Shown one piece after another: positions 9,386-20,285 of a stretch of 64,000 bases of DNA. Location: positions 1,505,501 through 1,569,500 of the forward strand of contig SMSO01000034.1 in the NCBI GenBank assembly GCA_004764695.1. Direction: 5' to 3'. This DNA is from Schizochytrium sp. TIO01. Taxonomy: Eukaryota; Sar; Bigyra; Thraustochytrida; Thraustochytriidae. Under the pieces are notes generated by a model. The model saw only the letters and a list, made by a program, of their open reading frames with translations. It was not told where the DNA came from and did not search any database. The position numbers were made by a program, and so were the translations under genes. The number at the start of each line of letters is the position of its first letter. The first letter of the stretch is position 1.

Positions 9386-11050
9386 TCATCGAAAGCGCTC
9401 AAGAGAATCACGTACAAGAGGCTCCAGCAGTCTTGCGTTGGCACGCTGATCACTAGCGCGCATAACCTGACCCATAAAGCTACCAAGAAGAGCATCCTTT
9501 CCGCCCAGAAAATCCTTCACAAGTTTTTTGCCCTTTGGAGTAGCTGCAATTTGGTCGATGACCTTCATACTGAGCTCCCGAAGAGCACCCTCGTCGTTAA
9601 TCTGATATAAACCGTTTGCCTCAACAATGGAACGGGGGTCCCGCGCCTCGAGGTTGCCGATGTTATCACTGATAAGCTTTTTTGCAGTGAGACGAGAGAT
9701 CTCCTCTTCAGCGGTCATTTGCACAATATGAGCAAGGAATTGTGGGTGCAAGGTCTCGTGCAAGGCCAAAGTATCGTATCCCATGAGAACACTGCAAATC
9801 CAGCTAGAAGCTTGACTGGGGCCTCCAACTGGGGGCTTTGGAAGACTTTGTAAAGCTTCACAAACAGCATCGAAGTAAGGAATTGCACCAATCGTGTGGA
9901 AAAGAACAAGTGCATCATCCTCTGGTAATTCTAATCCGGGGCCTCGAAGCCTCGAAAGAATTGCTTCTGGCAAGGGCGGCATAGTGCGCTCAATTTCATC
10001 AATACGGCTCTGCTCAACAACGAGGGGGGGTAGGTCGGGATCTGGAAAGAAACGATAGTCTGCAGCACCTTCTTTGTCACGAAGCTGCCTTGAAATTCCC
10101 TCCAAGGCGTCGAAAGCACGAGTTTCTGCTGTCCTGGCAGGAGTGGGGATATCGTCGGGTTCTACATCCTTATATATCTCCGCAAGACGACTGGCCTCAT
10201 ACTCAACGGCACGGGAGACTGCGCGAATAGAGTTAAGGTTTTTTACTTCCACTCTGTGAGAATTGATGCCAGGGGCGTGCACAGAAACGTTCACATCAGC
10301 TCGTAGAGAGCCATCTTCCATATTACCATCACATGTACCCACCGTTCGGAGAAGTGTTTGAATAGTGCGAACAAACTCTGCAGCTTCAGCAGGAGATTCC
10401 ATGTCAGGTTCAGTGACAATTTCCATGACACCTGTGCCAGCCCGGTTCAAATCCAAGAGCTGCTTGCCTCCATCCAGTGTAGGAAGCATACGACCGGTAT
10501 CTTGCTCCAGCTGAATGCGGGTGATACGCACAATTCGTTCCGATGAGGCAGGAATAATAAGTTCAGGTCCTACAGATGCTTCGGTATCGTCACTTGGCGA
10601 TTTCTTTACCTTCTTGCTCTTCTTCTTGCTCTTCTTCTGTGCTTGCGCCTGTTGAGCAGCAGCATCCTCATCGGAAGTGCCCTTCACATACACATGGAGC
10701 TCACCTCCTGATACTACAGGCTGGCGCTGCTGGGTGATTTGAAATCCTAACGGCGAGTCTCCATAAAAGTAATGTTTCCGCTCGAATACCGAAAAGGCAT
10801 GAATCTGGCCCTTCAACGCGAGTCCAGTGCGGATTGCTTGATCAACGCAAGCAGCGTTGACTTGAGGCAACGTGCCTGGAACACCCGCGTCAAAGAGTGC
10901 AACTTGGTCATTAGGGTTGATTTGGTCATGTGCAAAGCTCGTTGATGATCCGGAAAAGAGCTTGCTCTTTGCCAGCACACGTGCGTGAATCTCAATACCA
11001 ACCTTGATGCGCCAGCGAAGAGCAGCCGCTGCAACAACCTGCGATGCCAT
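9386..11050 (-). CDS. GATB: Glutamyl-tRNA(Gln) amidotransferase subunit B (GatB/PET112)
   Basis: GatB of the GatCAB complex, which amidates Glu-tRNA(Gln) to Gln-tRNA(Gln), in eukaryotes usually in mitochondria or plastids. All family landmarks are visible: VGIEIHARV at residue 17, HYFYGDSPLGFQITQQ, NRAGTGVMEIVTEPD, DGNMEDGSLRADVNVSV, VEVKNLNSIRAV and ADYRFFPDPDLPPL, followed by the helical YqeY-like tail (about 400-554). Length (554 aa) is slightly above the bacterial norm because of a Lys-rich insert (KKSKKKSKKVKK, near residues 139-150). The start is fixed by an in-frame stop a short way upstream. The N-terminal extension is only about 15 residues, so a mitochondrial presequence is short or atypical. 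GatA and GatC are not in the window. Confidence 0.95.
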   Translation of the reverse strand: MASQVVAAAALRWRIKVGIEIHARVLAKSKLFSGSSTSFAHDQINPNDQVALFDAGVPGTLPQVNAACVDQAIRTGLALKGQIHAFSVFERKHYFYGDSPLGFQITQQRQPVVSGGELHVYVKGTSDEDAAAQQAQAQKKSKKKSKKVKKSPSDDTEASVGPELIIPASSERIVRITRIQLEQDTGRMLPTLDGGKQLLDLNRAGTGVMEIVTEPDMESPAEAAEFVRTIQTLLRTVGTCDGNMEDGSLRADVNVSVHAPGINSHRVEVKNLNSIRAVSRAVEYEASRLAEIYKDVEPDDIPTPARTAETRAFDALEGISRQLRDKEGAADYRFFPDPDLPPLVVEQSRIDEIERTMPPLPEAILSRLRGPGLELPEDDALVLFHTIGAIPYFDAVCEALQSLPKPPVGGPSQASSWICSVLMGYDTLALHETLHPQFLAHIVQMTAEEEISRLTAKKLISDNIGNLEARDPRSIVEANGLYQINDEGALRELSMKVIDQIAATPKGKKLVKDFLGGKDALLGSFMGQVMRASDQRANARLLEPLVRDSLERFR

Positions 11051-11216
11051 GTTCTCGTTTGCCTTGAGAAAAACTGTCGCCTCTTGTTGTAACCCAAACT
11101 AATTACTCTCTTTAAATGGATTGCTTTCCGAAACTATTTGTAGCTGCAATCTCTGGATTTATTTGAAGTTTTTGCTAATATTAAACTCGCAATCTTACTA
11201 TCAAGACGACTATAGC

Positions 11217-11690
11217 TTAGTTGAGTAACGGAATGTCCTCGTAGAGCCACTTGTCTTCCTCGATCTCTTGTTCAAGTAGCCGGAGGTTATCCAGCATATC
11301 ACCTACAAGGACCCTGCGTGCGCCCAAGCCAAGCTCTCGAGTCCGAGCCTGAACTTCGATGCGCTCCAAGAGTGCCTCTGTGGCGATTTCCTGGTCAGCG
11401 GAGTGTTTCTTGTCTGCCGAAGACCTGTGCGATCTCTGTGAAAGTACGCCTCCCAAAGCGGTGTTGGAATTCGAAATAGAGGTCGAAGACGAGGTGCGCC
11501 AGGAGTTTGCAGAAGCAGGTCTCGACCCAGGAGTGGCCGTCGCAGCAGCCGCCGGAGATGCCTCTGAGAAACGAGGAGGCTGAAGACGCTCGCGGCGAAC
11601 GCCACGATACGCAGCACGCGGGTCTGCAGTAGACCCTTCTCGAGATGAAGAACCCCCGCGACCACCGGATCCGCTCGGCGTCGTCCACAT
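11217..11690 (-). CDS. Small orphan protein with conserved-looking C-terminus, 157 aa
   Basis: No family recognised. Residues 1-95 are low-complexity (Gly, Ser, Arg, Ala). Residues about 100-157 form an amphipathic helix pair ending in 'LRLLEQEIEEDKWLYED', the sort of short acidic aromatic tail often used as a binding motif. The ATG at 11690 is preceded by pyrimidine-rich AG sites, so a 5' UTR intron is possible. Opposite-strand and alternate-frame open stretches here follow from the high GC content. The 166-bp gap to the GatB start places it head-to-tail upstream of GatB on the same strand. Confidence 0.5.
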   Translation of the reverse strand: MWTTPSGSGGRGGSSSREGSTADPRAAYRGVRRERLQPPRFSEASPAAAATATPGSRPASANSWRTSSSTSISNSNTALGGVLSQRSHRSSADKKHSADQEIATEALLERIEVQARTRELGLGARRVLVGDMLDNLRLLEQEIEEDKWLYEDIPLLN

Positions 11691-12787
11691 TGATGTCTGG
11701 GCAGTTCACAAAGAAATGCAAAACAACTGAGCACTCTGATGCAATGTGGTCTCTGCAAAGAATGTGATAAGTCCGTCAAACAGTCGGCTAAAACTCCTCC
11801 TGTAAGTGAAACTTATCTCTGCCAGAAGTAGATTATACGGACTGTAAATAGACTATTTCACGCACAACAGCACTATACCTTGGTCGCTGACAGTCAGTCA
11901 GTCAAACACCAATAGTTCCAGGAGTTCTGTAAGTTCTCAGTGTTCGGAGAGAAGATTGGGTTCTTGAGGTTCCCAAAGTTCTAAAGATGCTCAAAGTTCT
12001 TAGGTTGGGAAGAAAGGGAGAATGAGAAACCAGGATGGAGAAGGCTTTTAGAGAACGGAGAGCGCCAGCCAGCGCTGCTGCGAAGGGAGGGAGAAGGAGG
12101 CAGGCGACTGGAAAGAGGTAAGAGAGAAGACGAAGATGAGGATATGGATGGCTGAAGAATTCACGAGGGTGACTTCCTCGACTGCTGAGCTGTCCAGCCG
12201 GGTTGACGGTTTGTTGACTGTTTCTTTCTTTCTTTCTGGTTTCTTCAACAAGTTTTACAGCAACAACAAACAAAAAAATATTATTTTTGCCTAATTCTTA
12301 TGTATTACTACTACTCTTGCAGAGCAATGGGAATGCGTGACTCTTAGATGCTGTCAAAATGTCGTTTGGTCTTGAGGGCTGCAGACATGCTGTGCAAGAT
12401 TGTCAGATTGCTACGGAGGATTGCGCTATTTGCTTTCATCGCTTAATGATCGTGCAAAATAATACATAAAGTGTTTCAGCGAATAGGATATTCGATAGGG
12501 CATGCAAGTTAGCAATAAATTTAATGAGCTGCAATAGGATTATCGCTTGAGGGCAAAAACTAATCATTGCTTTTGCAGTAGCAACATATATTTTTGAAAG
12601 AAGAGTATTTACATGAACGAAATTGATTATGAAAAGCTGGTAGCAAGCCAGAAAATCGCGAATGCCTCTGTCTCTGTCAAGTTCGTACTTATTTACTTTC
12701 TTGATTTATTTTTTTTGGCAAAGAAACGAGTAAAGAGTCAACAGAAGAGAAACAACAATCAATACGAGACAATGAATCTTACAGTAT
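11691..12787. other. Intergenic region
   Basis: About 1.1 kb. It holds GA-rich stretches (about 12000-12140), a CTTTCTTTCTTTC run near 12222-12238, and AT-rich DNA near 12570-12790. Short reverse frames in the GA-rich part are compositional. No gene seen. Confidence 0.45.
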
Positions 12788-13723
12788 CTAGATAGACAGC
12801 ATCTTTCTGGAATCAGGTGCCATGGATTCATAGTATTTTTCCTTGAATTCCTCTATCCAGCCAAGCTCTCTGAGGAGCTCAGCGCAGGTCTGGTCACTAG
12901 GTCCACCGAGAAAGTGATCTCGATTGGAGGAGAAGCTGAGCCCAAGGTCCTCTCCAACAGGCTCCAAATTAATGACCACCCTAGGCACATTTCGAGCGGC
13001 AAGCATTGGGATCTGATTGGCTGGCGAAACTGTAAGACTAGTACCAATCACCACAACGCAATCAACCTCATTAGGGAAGTCGTCGTGCATGGCCCTAAAG
13101 AAGTCCTCTGGCAAATTGCGCCCGTAAAGCACTGTTGAAGGTTTAAGCCCAGGGCGTTTACAGGAAGGACATGGCACCATTGATGAGTCCTGTGGTGCTG
13201 ACTCGTCTTCACCATAGATATCGCGCACGTTCTCACGAAGCATCTTGACAAACACCTCACGGTCCACACTCTTTGAGCAAAACTCGCATGATATCTTTCC
13301 CAAGCTCCCATGGCAAGTCACAACTTTAGCAGGGTCAATACCAGTCATCATTTCAAGACCATCAATATTCTGCGAGTAGCATCTGCGAAGCTTGCCACGG
13401 TCATCAAGTTCTCTTAAGAAGTAATGCGCTAGTGAGGGTCTCCACCGACCCTCTGCAACGCCCAGAATAAAAGGCCTTCTTAGTTCGAGGTAAGGCAACT
13501 GGTTCTCACGAAAAAGAGACCAGGAAACTACGGTTGTGGGTTCTGCAGCCATTGCAGCGCGCTGATTTTGTGTGGCGGTCAACAGGTCTGGGCGCAACGT
13601 TGCGTACATGCCTCCTGGAGACCTGAAGTCCGGGATGCCGCTACCCACAGAAATGCCGGCGCCTAGAAGCACAGCTACGCGCCTGCTGGATCTCAACAAC
13701 TCTGCAACCTCTGCAACCGACAT
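12788..13723 (-). CDS. Sirtuin, NAD+-dependent protein deacylase (SIR2 family)
   Basis: A complete sirtuin core in 311 residues. The NAD-binding GAGIS sequence is at residues 21-25, followed by GIPDFRSPGG (29-38). The QNID motif is at 118-121 and the catalytic His at 138 (TCHGS). The zinc ribbon is C146-x2-C149 and C185-x2-C188. The cosubstrate motifs GTSLTVSPAN and VVINLEP follow. All known catalytic residues are present, so it should be active, removing acyl groups from lysines using NAD+. The motif set is that of the deacetylase sirtuins related to human SIRT1-3 rather than SIRT4-7, though I cannot place it in a subclass with certainty. There is no targeting peptide or long extension. It shares a 250-bp divergent promoter with ERCC8. 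Confidence 0.95.
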   Translation of the reverse strand: MSVAEVAELLRSSRRVAVLLGAGISVGSGIPDFRSPGGMYATLRPDLLTATQNQRAAMAAEPTTVVSWSLFRENQLPYLELRRPFILGVAEGRWRPSLAHYFLRELDDRGKLRRCYSQNIDGLEMMTGIDPAKVVTCHGSLGKISCEFCSKSVDREVFVKMLRENVRDIYGEDESAPQDSSMVPCPSCKRPGLKPSTVLYGRNLPEDFFRAMHDDFPNEVDCVVVIGTSLTVSPANQIPMLAARNVPRVVINLEPVGEDLGLSFSSNRDHFLGGPSDQTCAELLRELGWIEEFKEKYYESMAPDSRKMLSI

Positions 13724-13973
13724 GCTGGCAAAGGTACCTTACTCTACAAACCCCAAGATCTTCTGCAATGAGTTCCGACTCAGAGTGTCACTACCTCGTA
13801 GTTTTAGATTTGCTTCTTAAATTCAGAAAAGTGTTTTGTTCGCCTTGGAAATAACCTTTTCTTCTTGGTAGATCTTCGCACAAAAATCCACTCAAATCAA
13901 ATTATTCATTTCACGAAGAAGTCACCATTGCAAAGATCATCAAGAAAGCTGGATCGGAGCACAGTGGAGCACG
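13724..13973. promoter_or_regulatory. Bidirectional promoter, sirtuin / ERCC8
   Basis: The two start codons are 250 bp apart and point away from each other, so this spacer must hold both promoters and 5' UTRs. No TATA box stands out. Confidence 0.6.
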
Positions 13974-15461
13974 ATGTGGGCCGCTGCCGTGCTAGGTCGC
14001 GAGTCGGAGCCTAATTCGTCTGCAAGGCTGCGAATGCAACGCGAGATTGCAGCGTCGAGACTCCGGAGACTCGAGATCGACCTCGAAGACCCAATTCCGC
14101 CACAATGTCGAGGCGGGGGCTGGGCTTCTCTTGCTCTGGACCATGTGCAGGAACGATTTATTCTTTCTGGACGTGGATCCGGCGAAGTACAGCTGCGGGA
14201 TGTTGAGACTAAGGCCTCCAAGGGCCCGCTGGCTGTGGCCAAAAGACGTGGGAGCTCAAGCTCAAGTTCGCGAGATTTAGACCAAGATTCTGGCCAAAAC
14301 AATATTGATGGAAGTCAAAATGGATTTCGTAGATCCGGAATTGGGCATGCAAAAACAGTGACGAGCTTGGCGTGGTTTGCTGCTGATCTAGGTATCTTTG
14401 TGTCGGGAGGTCGAGATGCGAGGGCCATGGTTTGGGATACGAACGCATTTGTACCTGTGAGTGAGTTTGAGATGCAGCAGGCGATTCACAAAGCTGCGTT
14501 GTCACCGATTCCTGGAGCTGCGACTGCTAAACTTATTGCGTGTGGATCTGCATCTCCCATGGTGCGGCTGTGCGATATGAGCTCAGGAGCGCATACGCAA
14601 ATTCTTAAAGGCCATCGTGCTGCAGTCGCTGCAGTTGCATGGTCCCCAGCTTCAGAGTATGTACTGGCTACCGGTAGTTATGACCGAAGCATCAGGCTTT
14701 GGGATTTACGACGGTCTGGTGATCGTGCATGTTATGCAACCCTTGACCAACACAATGCACCACTACAATTACGACGTGCTCTGGTAGATGCTCAACATAC
14801 TGCTCACGATGGAGCCGTCACTGGCCTCCAATTTGTCGCCAGTGGCACAATGTTGCTATCCTCTGGATTCGACTGCAGAATGCGGCTATGGACAACCCGG
14901 GGTGTTCCAAGTGATCTTGACAAACATGATCTTCATTCTCATGAGCACATTTATGAGAATACATTCGTCAATTACACTTCAACCATGGGGGATACATTAG
15001 CTAAGTCAGGTATCTTTGTGGCTTCAGAGTATGCCACGCCCGTGGACAAACTCACTGTGTATCACAGTGTCGGTGTCCATGGGCAGTCTGTGGGGTGCTT
15101 TGATGTGAATACTGGTAGACCAGTAGGCTTTGCGCCACGCTGGAACGGGCATTTCATGCGTATCACTGGGCTTGCTCTGCGTGAATCCACACAAGAACTT
15201 TTTTCTGTTGGTCTTGATGGTCTCTTTCTGCGTTGGAAACCTCGAAAGAATACAAACATTACGTCAAGGCCTGGCCGCAGTGATGCCTCTGCTCAGGCGA
15301 ACCACCCTGCTTTGGTTCAAGTACCTGTACCTGGATTACCGAATCCACCTTCTGACGTGCCTGGAAATGATGACGAAGAAGTTGATGATGAGAGTGATAG
15401 TATGGGCGACGAGGATGAATGGCACTCTGATGTGGACGATCTGCGAGTGGGTGCTTTCTGA
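13974..15461 (+). CDS. ERCC8: ERCC8/CSA-like WD40 DNA-repair protein
   Basis: WD40 propeller protein of 495 aa, closest in pattern to Cockayne syndrome A, the substrate receptor of a CUL4-DDB1 ubiquitin ligase acting in transcription-coupled nucleotide excision repair. CSA-specific blocks are visible in order: an N-terminal start with 'RRLEIDLEDP', 'LSGRGSGEVQLRDVE', 'VTSLAWFAADLGIFVSGGRDARAMVWDT', 'ILKGHRAAVAAVAWSP', 'YDRSIRLWDLRR', 'LDQHNAP', 'AHDGAVTGLQF' and 'FDCRMRLW'. The WDxR motif WDLRR marks the likely DDB1 contact. The C-terminal 35 residues are very acidic, an extension not needed for the propeller. The window also contains a Ser-rich insert near residue 85. The ATG at 13974 is the first in frame. 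Confidence 0.85.
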   Translation: MWAAAVLGRESEPNSSARLRMQREIAASRLRRLEIDLEDPIPPQCRGGGWASLALDHVQERFILSGRGSGEVQLRDVETKASKGPLAVAKRRGSSSSSSRDLDQDSGQNNIDGSQNGFRRSGIGHAKTVTSLAWFAADLGIFVSGGRDARAMVWDTNAFVPVSEFEMQQAIHKAALSPIPGAATAKLIACGSASPMVRLCDMSSGAHTQILKGHRAAVAAVAWSPASEYVLATGSYDRSIRLWDLRRSGDRACYATLDQHNAPLQLRRALVDAQHTAHDGAVTGLQFVASGTMLLSSGFDCRMRLWTTRGVPSDLDKHDLHSHEHIYENTFVNYTSTMGDTLAKSGIFVASEYATPVDKLTVYHSVGVHGQSVGCFDVNTGRPVGFAPRWNGHFMRITGLALRESTQELFSVGLDGLFLRWKPRKNTNITSRPGRSDASAQANHPALVQVPVPGLPNPPSDVPGNDDEEVDDESDSMGDEDEWHSDVDDLRVGAF

Positions 15462-15905
15462 TTGTATGAAAGGCGTTTCTCTAAAACGTCGCAGTTGCAT
15501 GTTGCATGTTGCATTATCTTTCTGACTATAAGTATGATTTATCAGAGGAGAGAAGCACGTAGCGTTTTCAAGAATTAGTGTTCAATCATCGACGACATAT
15601 ATTAGCGTGAGTGTCTCTCGAGTAAAATATCAATGTATCATAGTTTTCCTTATAATATATATATTAGTTAGTGTTAGATATAAGGTCAAATCCTCACAAG
15701 GATTGATCGATGTTATAGCAGAATGTACAATTCAAGATTGTTGTGTATTTCTAGGAAGAACCAACAAGCCTTCTAAACTCAGCTTTAGCTCCAATATTAT
15801 AGACAACCTTTCGTATTATGGCGATGTGCGTGCAATTGCGAGAATAGATCTTTGTTTGTCAAAGAATGATAGGATTTGTCTCGTGGCTTATATTATCTTG
15901 CTTGA
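15462..15905. other. Convergent 3' spacer
   Basis: AT-rich region after ERCC8. A 112-codon forward frame at 15607-15945 overlaps the 3' end of the kinase gene and has no recognisable features, so I do not call it. Confidence 0.45.
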
Positions 15906-18240
15906 TCAAACCAAAGCCTTGATTTTGGAAAGGCGCCTACGATAAAAACTTTGAATAGAGAGTGCAGCGTGTTCTAAATCTGATGCCGCGATCTCCTTTG
16001 CTCTTGAAGCAACAATAATTTTTATCTCAGGAAAGACGCTATGCTTACGCATCTCAGTAGCTTGATGGCGAGCATATCGCATACGAAACAAAGATTGGAT
16101 TTTAGTTGCTGCGTATTCGATACTCTTTTGTACTTGCATCTCGTTTGCTAAACGTTGGGCAGAGTGCATGCGGAAAATGCTCTGGATTCGCACAGCCGCT
16201 CGTTCGAGATCCTTTTGAGCTACCTCCTTAACAGCCTGAAGCTTTGTCTTGCTACTCTCTGAGAGGTTTGACAGCCGCTCCTCAAGTGATTTATTGCTAA
16301 AGTCAGAGAGACGTGCCGCTGCAGCAGCAGCGATGAATTTAAACGAAGCCTCCATATGACCAAAACGCTCTTTGAAAGAGTTCCATGAACTTGTGTCTGT
16401 AACAGGGTTGGCCACATTATCCAAATCAGCCTCGGTAAGATCATCAGCAAATCGTTTGGCTTGCGACAAGGCTCCGTTCGTGGCCTTGTATGCAGGCATC
16501 GCTGGTTCCATCCATGGGTCCTTCATAATGTCGGAAACTCGCCGAAGTCGCTCATAAGGGCAAATGAGGAGACATTTCTTCAACAGTGCAGCACCACCGC
16601 GAGATGTTCGCGTAGAAAAGATACCAAGTTGTTGTGGTTTCCAGACTGGAAGTTCCTGTCCTTGACTCATAAGCTGTATCAAGTCGCCTCGCTCTGAGAC
16701 ACCACGCAAAGGCAAATGTCCAAATAACAAGACATATGCGGTGAGGCAAGCAGCCCAGACATCTGCCTCGCTTGCATCATAGGTGGCTCCAGGGGCCAGA
16801 CTACACGACTCGGGGCAGAAAAACTGTATGATAAAGCAAATTAGACACAGCAAATAAAGATGAAGGTGATTGGAGAGTACATTCATGGCAATAGTTGGAT
16901 CCATAAGTTAGCTTTTATCGAGTTGCCTGCAATATTGCGACAGCGTCTGACCAGAAACCTTCAACGGGAAGGGAAAAGAACAATCAAAGAAAACTTACGA
17001 GTAGTGTACCTTGTCCCCAACCACTGTGACTACGAAATCTACTTGCGCTGATATCTGTATGGGTACTTTGCATTTCTGAAACACGGCTAACACCAAAATC
17101 AATGAGCTTCAATTGACCGGTTTCCTTGTTGTACAGGACATTTGAAGGCTTGACGTCCCCATGATAGATTCCGTGGTAGTGCATGTACTCAAGCCCAGCA
17201 AGGATACCAGCAAAGATTTGCCGACATTCGGTCTCAGGATAGATTTCTCGAGCTGTGGTTTTTGTGTGAAGGTCCCAAAAGTCACCATCCATATCCTCGA
17301 GCTCTTCATCACCGAGAAGTTGCTCGCCCCCGAAAAAATCTGTCACAATAGCGATGCCCCGCACAGACTTATCAAACGCTTCAAGGTCCAAAATATCTGC
17401 GAAGTGAACAAGCTGGGGATGGTTAGCTCGACGCAAAATTGCGAGCTCGGTTCGTGTCGCTTTGAGTAGCGCAGCCGATGTGCTGTGTGCACGAAGGTTT
17501 GATAGTGTAATTGCAGAGTTTTCGTCTTCAACGTCACGAAGGCAGATACCTCGGACAACGCGAAGTGCCACAGGAGCGCCCGATAAGTCATTTTTAGCCT
17601 TAAATACGATTGCTTGCGATCCACGCCCGAGCTCTGCTTGCAATGAGTATTGGTTAAGCTTGATACTTGTGATATCCGTGTCAGGCATCCTGCAGCCCGG
17701 TAAAATGCTTTCTCGCAGGGAGCTTCTTCGCTTCGAGTCATCAAGGTCTCCAAGTGCGTTTCCTTCTTCCGCCTCATCAGCACCGTCATCAATTTGTTCG
17801 CCTTCCTTCGACTCCTCATCGTCAGAGACGAGTCCATATGAGTTATGTTTTGAGATGCGCACCGCAGGGTCACGCCTTGTGCCTGTGCAGAAGACAGCGC
17901 CGCCTTCTTTTTCTTTAGCTTCCTCTACCATGCTTCGTCTGTAACTCCCTTCTTGATTCATCCCACGGTTTTTCGCCTTAATTCCCGCACCACTACTACC
18001 TCTTCGGGCATATACCCTTTTTGATCCAAGGGTATCGTCTTCATCCCATGGGTCGGTATCTTCTTCGTCAGTTTCCTCAGCCGCTTTGAGCTTACCGATA
18101 CTTCGATACGAAGAAGCTCTTCTGCGTCTGGAAAGCACCGGAAACTCTTCACGGTTCTTCGATGAGGAAGAGGAGTCTTCGCCATGCTCTGACTCTGTCG
18201 TCGTCCTCACTGCTGCCACGAGGACCTCGTCCTGCTGCAT
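15906..18240 (-). CDS. IQ-motif protein kinase with Lys-to-Arg at the ATP-anchoring site, two exons
   Basis: Exon 1 is 18240-16999 and exon 2 is 16823-15906, joined over a 175-nt intron with a GTAAGT donor and CATACAG acceptor; the joint restores 'GTLL-FFCPES', the activation-segment/APE region, and gives 719 aa. A disordered Ser/acidic N-terminus (1-200) precedes a kinase domain: Gly loop GRGSQAIV 205-212, HGDVKPSN with Asp362, and DFG 381-383. The residue at the VAIK position is Arg227 (codon CGC), not Lys. The layout resembles CaMKK and LKB1-type upstream kinases (HxDxKPSN, long loop after the third strand), though family placement is uncertain. The C-terminus has three IQ motifs (about 620-719: IQSIFRMHSAQR, IQSLFRMRYARH, IQSFYRRRLSK), predicted to bind calmodulin. 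It could be a pseudokinase or use an alternative lysine. Confidence 0.8.
16824..16998 (-). other. Spliceosomal intron in the IQ kinase gene
   Basis: 175-nt intron read on the reverse strand: GTAAGT at its start (16998-16993) and CAG at its end (16826-16824). It is in phase 0 and the joined exons rebuild a kinase activation segment, so this is the best supported splice in the window. Confidence 0.85.
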
Positions 18241-18712
18241 TTCTCGTTTCTGGCCTTAGCCTTAAGTCTCCGCAAGAATGTCCTCCACTGCAAACCGTCA
18301 ATCAATCGCATTCCAGAACTGGACTCCACCTCCTCATTCATTTCCTCGTCCCTTCGCATTCCTTCGTACAAAAAAAAGCCTCTCCTCCTATTTAGCCCAA
18401 GGGCCTTTCACTCCTACAGTTACCACTAGCCACCATACAGGACTTGGAGGAAGTGAAAGACCCGCCGCAAGAACTCCACTGCTCTAGCCACTCCTAGCGA
18501 AGCGCTATCTACTAGTAAGCCGTTGGGCGCACACCTCCGCGGCCGTCCCCGCCGTGCGCACTACTACCAAGTACACACCTAAAACTGCGGGGGCGTTAGG
18601 GTTTGGGGTAGGTGGTCCTACTATCGCGATGGAGAGGTGGGAGATGAGGAGACAGAAAAGAGTCGCTCCGATGGACTAAATTGGCGATCAATGGATGAAT
18701 AACTAACTGAAC

Positions 18713-18761
18713 AGAGCATGAGATCGCAGAGAGCATGAGATTGCAGAGAGCATGAGATCGC
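18713..18761. repeat. 17-bp direct repeat, three copies
   Basis: AGAGCATGAGATCGCAG starts at 18713 and recurs at 18730 (one mismatch) and 18747 with 17-bp spacing. It lies in intergenic DNA. Confidence 0.8.
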
Positions 18762-20268
18762 TTGGAGGCGTAGGAAATGCAGGTCTTGGGCGGATAAGGA
18801 TGTGGATATGATGAAGCTGTGGTTACGGTGGTGGTGATGGCGATTATCGACTTGAAGGCATGACGGGTTTACAAGAGTTGGAGCAGCGAAGAAGTGCAGT
18901 TGACGCTGCCTTCTTGTAAGATTGCTTGCAAATGCATCTGATGGCTAAGCTGCTGACGGCCTTGGGCTGAGGGAGGCGAAATGGAAGTCCACTTTGCCGT
19001 ACATGGCCTCGAACCGATCACAAAGGTAAGGAATGGGAGGGAGGAAGTCCACCTCCAAGCAAAGGTTCATCAGAAAGTCCAACCTGTGGAAAAGCCGACT
19101 ACAGAGAGCGAGGACTGAACTCGTGTGACGTCCCAGCAAAGTTTGAGTTGAGTATAGCATGTAGCAAGCAATCAATCTGCCTGGGATAGAGTGTTGACGG
19201 AAGCGGTCCAAGGCTGGGCCGTCTACTTGTGCGAACTTCTGCTGAGAGCCGTCCCAGGTTAGAGGTCGGGAGTTAAAACTAGGCAGTGACCCATGCAGTG
19301 CAGGCTTGATTACTCGTCTTCAGTTTGAGTGCGACGGAGTAGGATAGTCGAGGCTGCTAGAAATCTAACACCTGTTGCAGATCAGTCGTGGTCGGCACGT
19401 ACCTACTCATCATAATCTATAGGCCTGTAATGTTAAAAGTGCACACCCCGGTCCAGTCTGTAGAACGTGTGGGGAAATCTCTAAGCTGAGGTTGCGTGTA
19501 ATTCCTCTCTACTTTATTTTGCTTCTAGGGTCAAAGCTTTCTCTTTCGGGGTGACCAGCTGGGGGTATAGAGCTGGACTACCATGGCCCATCAGAGACTT
19601 TCCTTTTTCCTTTTTCCTTTTTATATTGCAGGCTCGTCGCCCAGCCGAATCAAAAGAGGTACCCTTGTATTATAGCAATGAAGTTCACTAGTGTCGCACA
19701 TCGATTGTTTTCTAAACTGCTGTGTAATGTTCTGACTCCGAAGCGAATGCAATTTCTAATTGGCAATACTGTACCTATCTAGTGCGTACTGAAGGCTATG
19801 TTTCCTTGTCAAATTTTAAGAAACATGACGCCAGAGCTCGACATCTACTTTGGATTCAGCAGTCAATGATCATACGGCAAGATTTCAAGAACAAGAGAGA
19901 TCCTCATGACGAAGGTGCCACTAGTGCCACTGCTATGCCACTTAGTTTGTACGCCAGCCACTTGCAACAGAAAAGTGTGAGTATACATGAGCACACAAGT
20001 TAGCTCCCTAGCCGCGGTTTTCGAAAAGCAACCATTAAATAATTGAAGAATATGTGCTGTGCAAGGCCCGATCAAGGTGAATCGGACGGGTAATCTGCTC
20101 AGAGCAGCAGGACCGCTAGACGTCAATCCACAATCCATTCATCCATAATCCATTCATCGCGCTTGCAAAATTTTCTAAGATTTTAACTTCGAAAAACTAA
20201 ATTAATTGAAAGAATAATGTCAACTACGTATGTACCTAGTACCCACTGCAGCATTCATAGAATGGAAA

Positions 20269-20285
20269 GGGGGGGGGGAGGGGGG
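20269..20285. repeat. G-rich tract, potential quadruplex
   Basis: Ten G, one A and six G in succession. It lies about 240 bp upstream of the membrane-protein ORF. Confidence 0.6.

Noticed and set aside
15607-15945. 112-codon forward frame after ERCC8
   Set aside because: Its end overlaps the kinase gene's 3' coding end in antisense, and it starts at a non-ATG codon. AT-rich hydrophobic composition is compatible with chance.
18945-19211. 88-codon reverse frame in the 2.3-kb gap
   Set aside because: It begins from TTG, is short and has no recognisable motif or partner exon.
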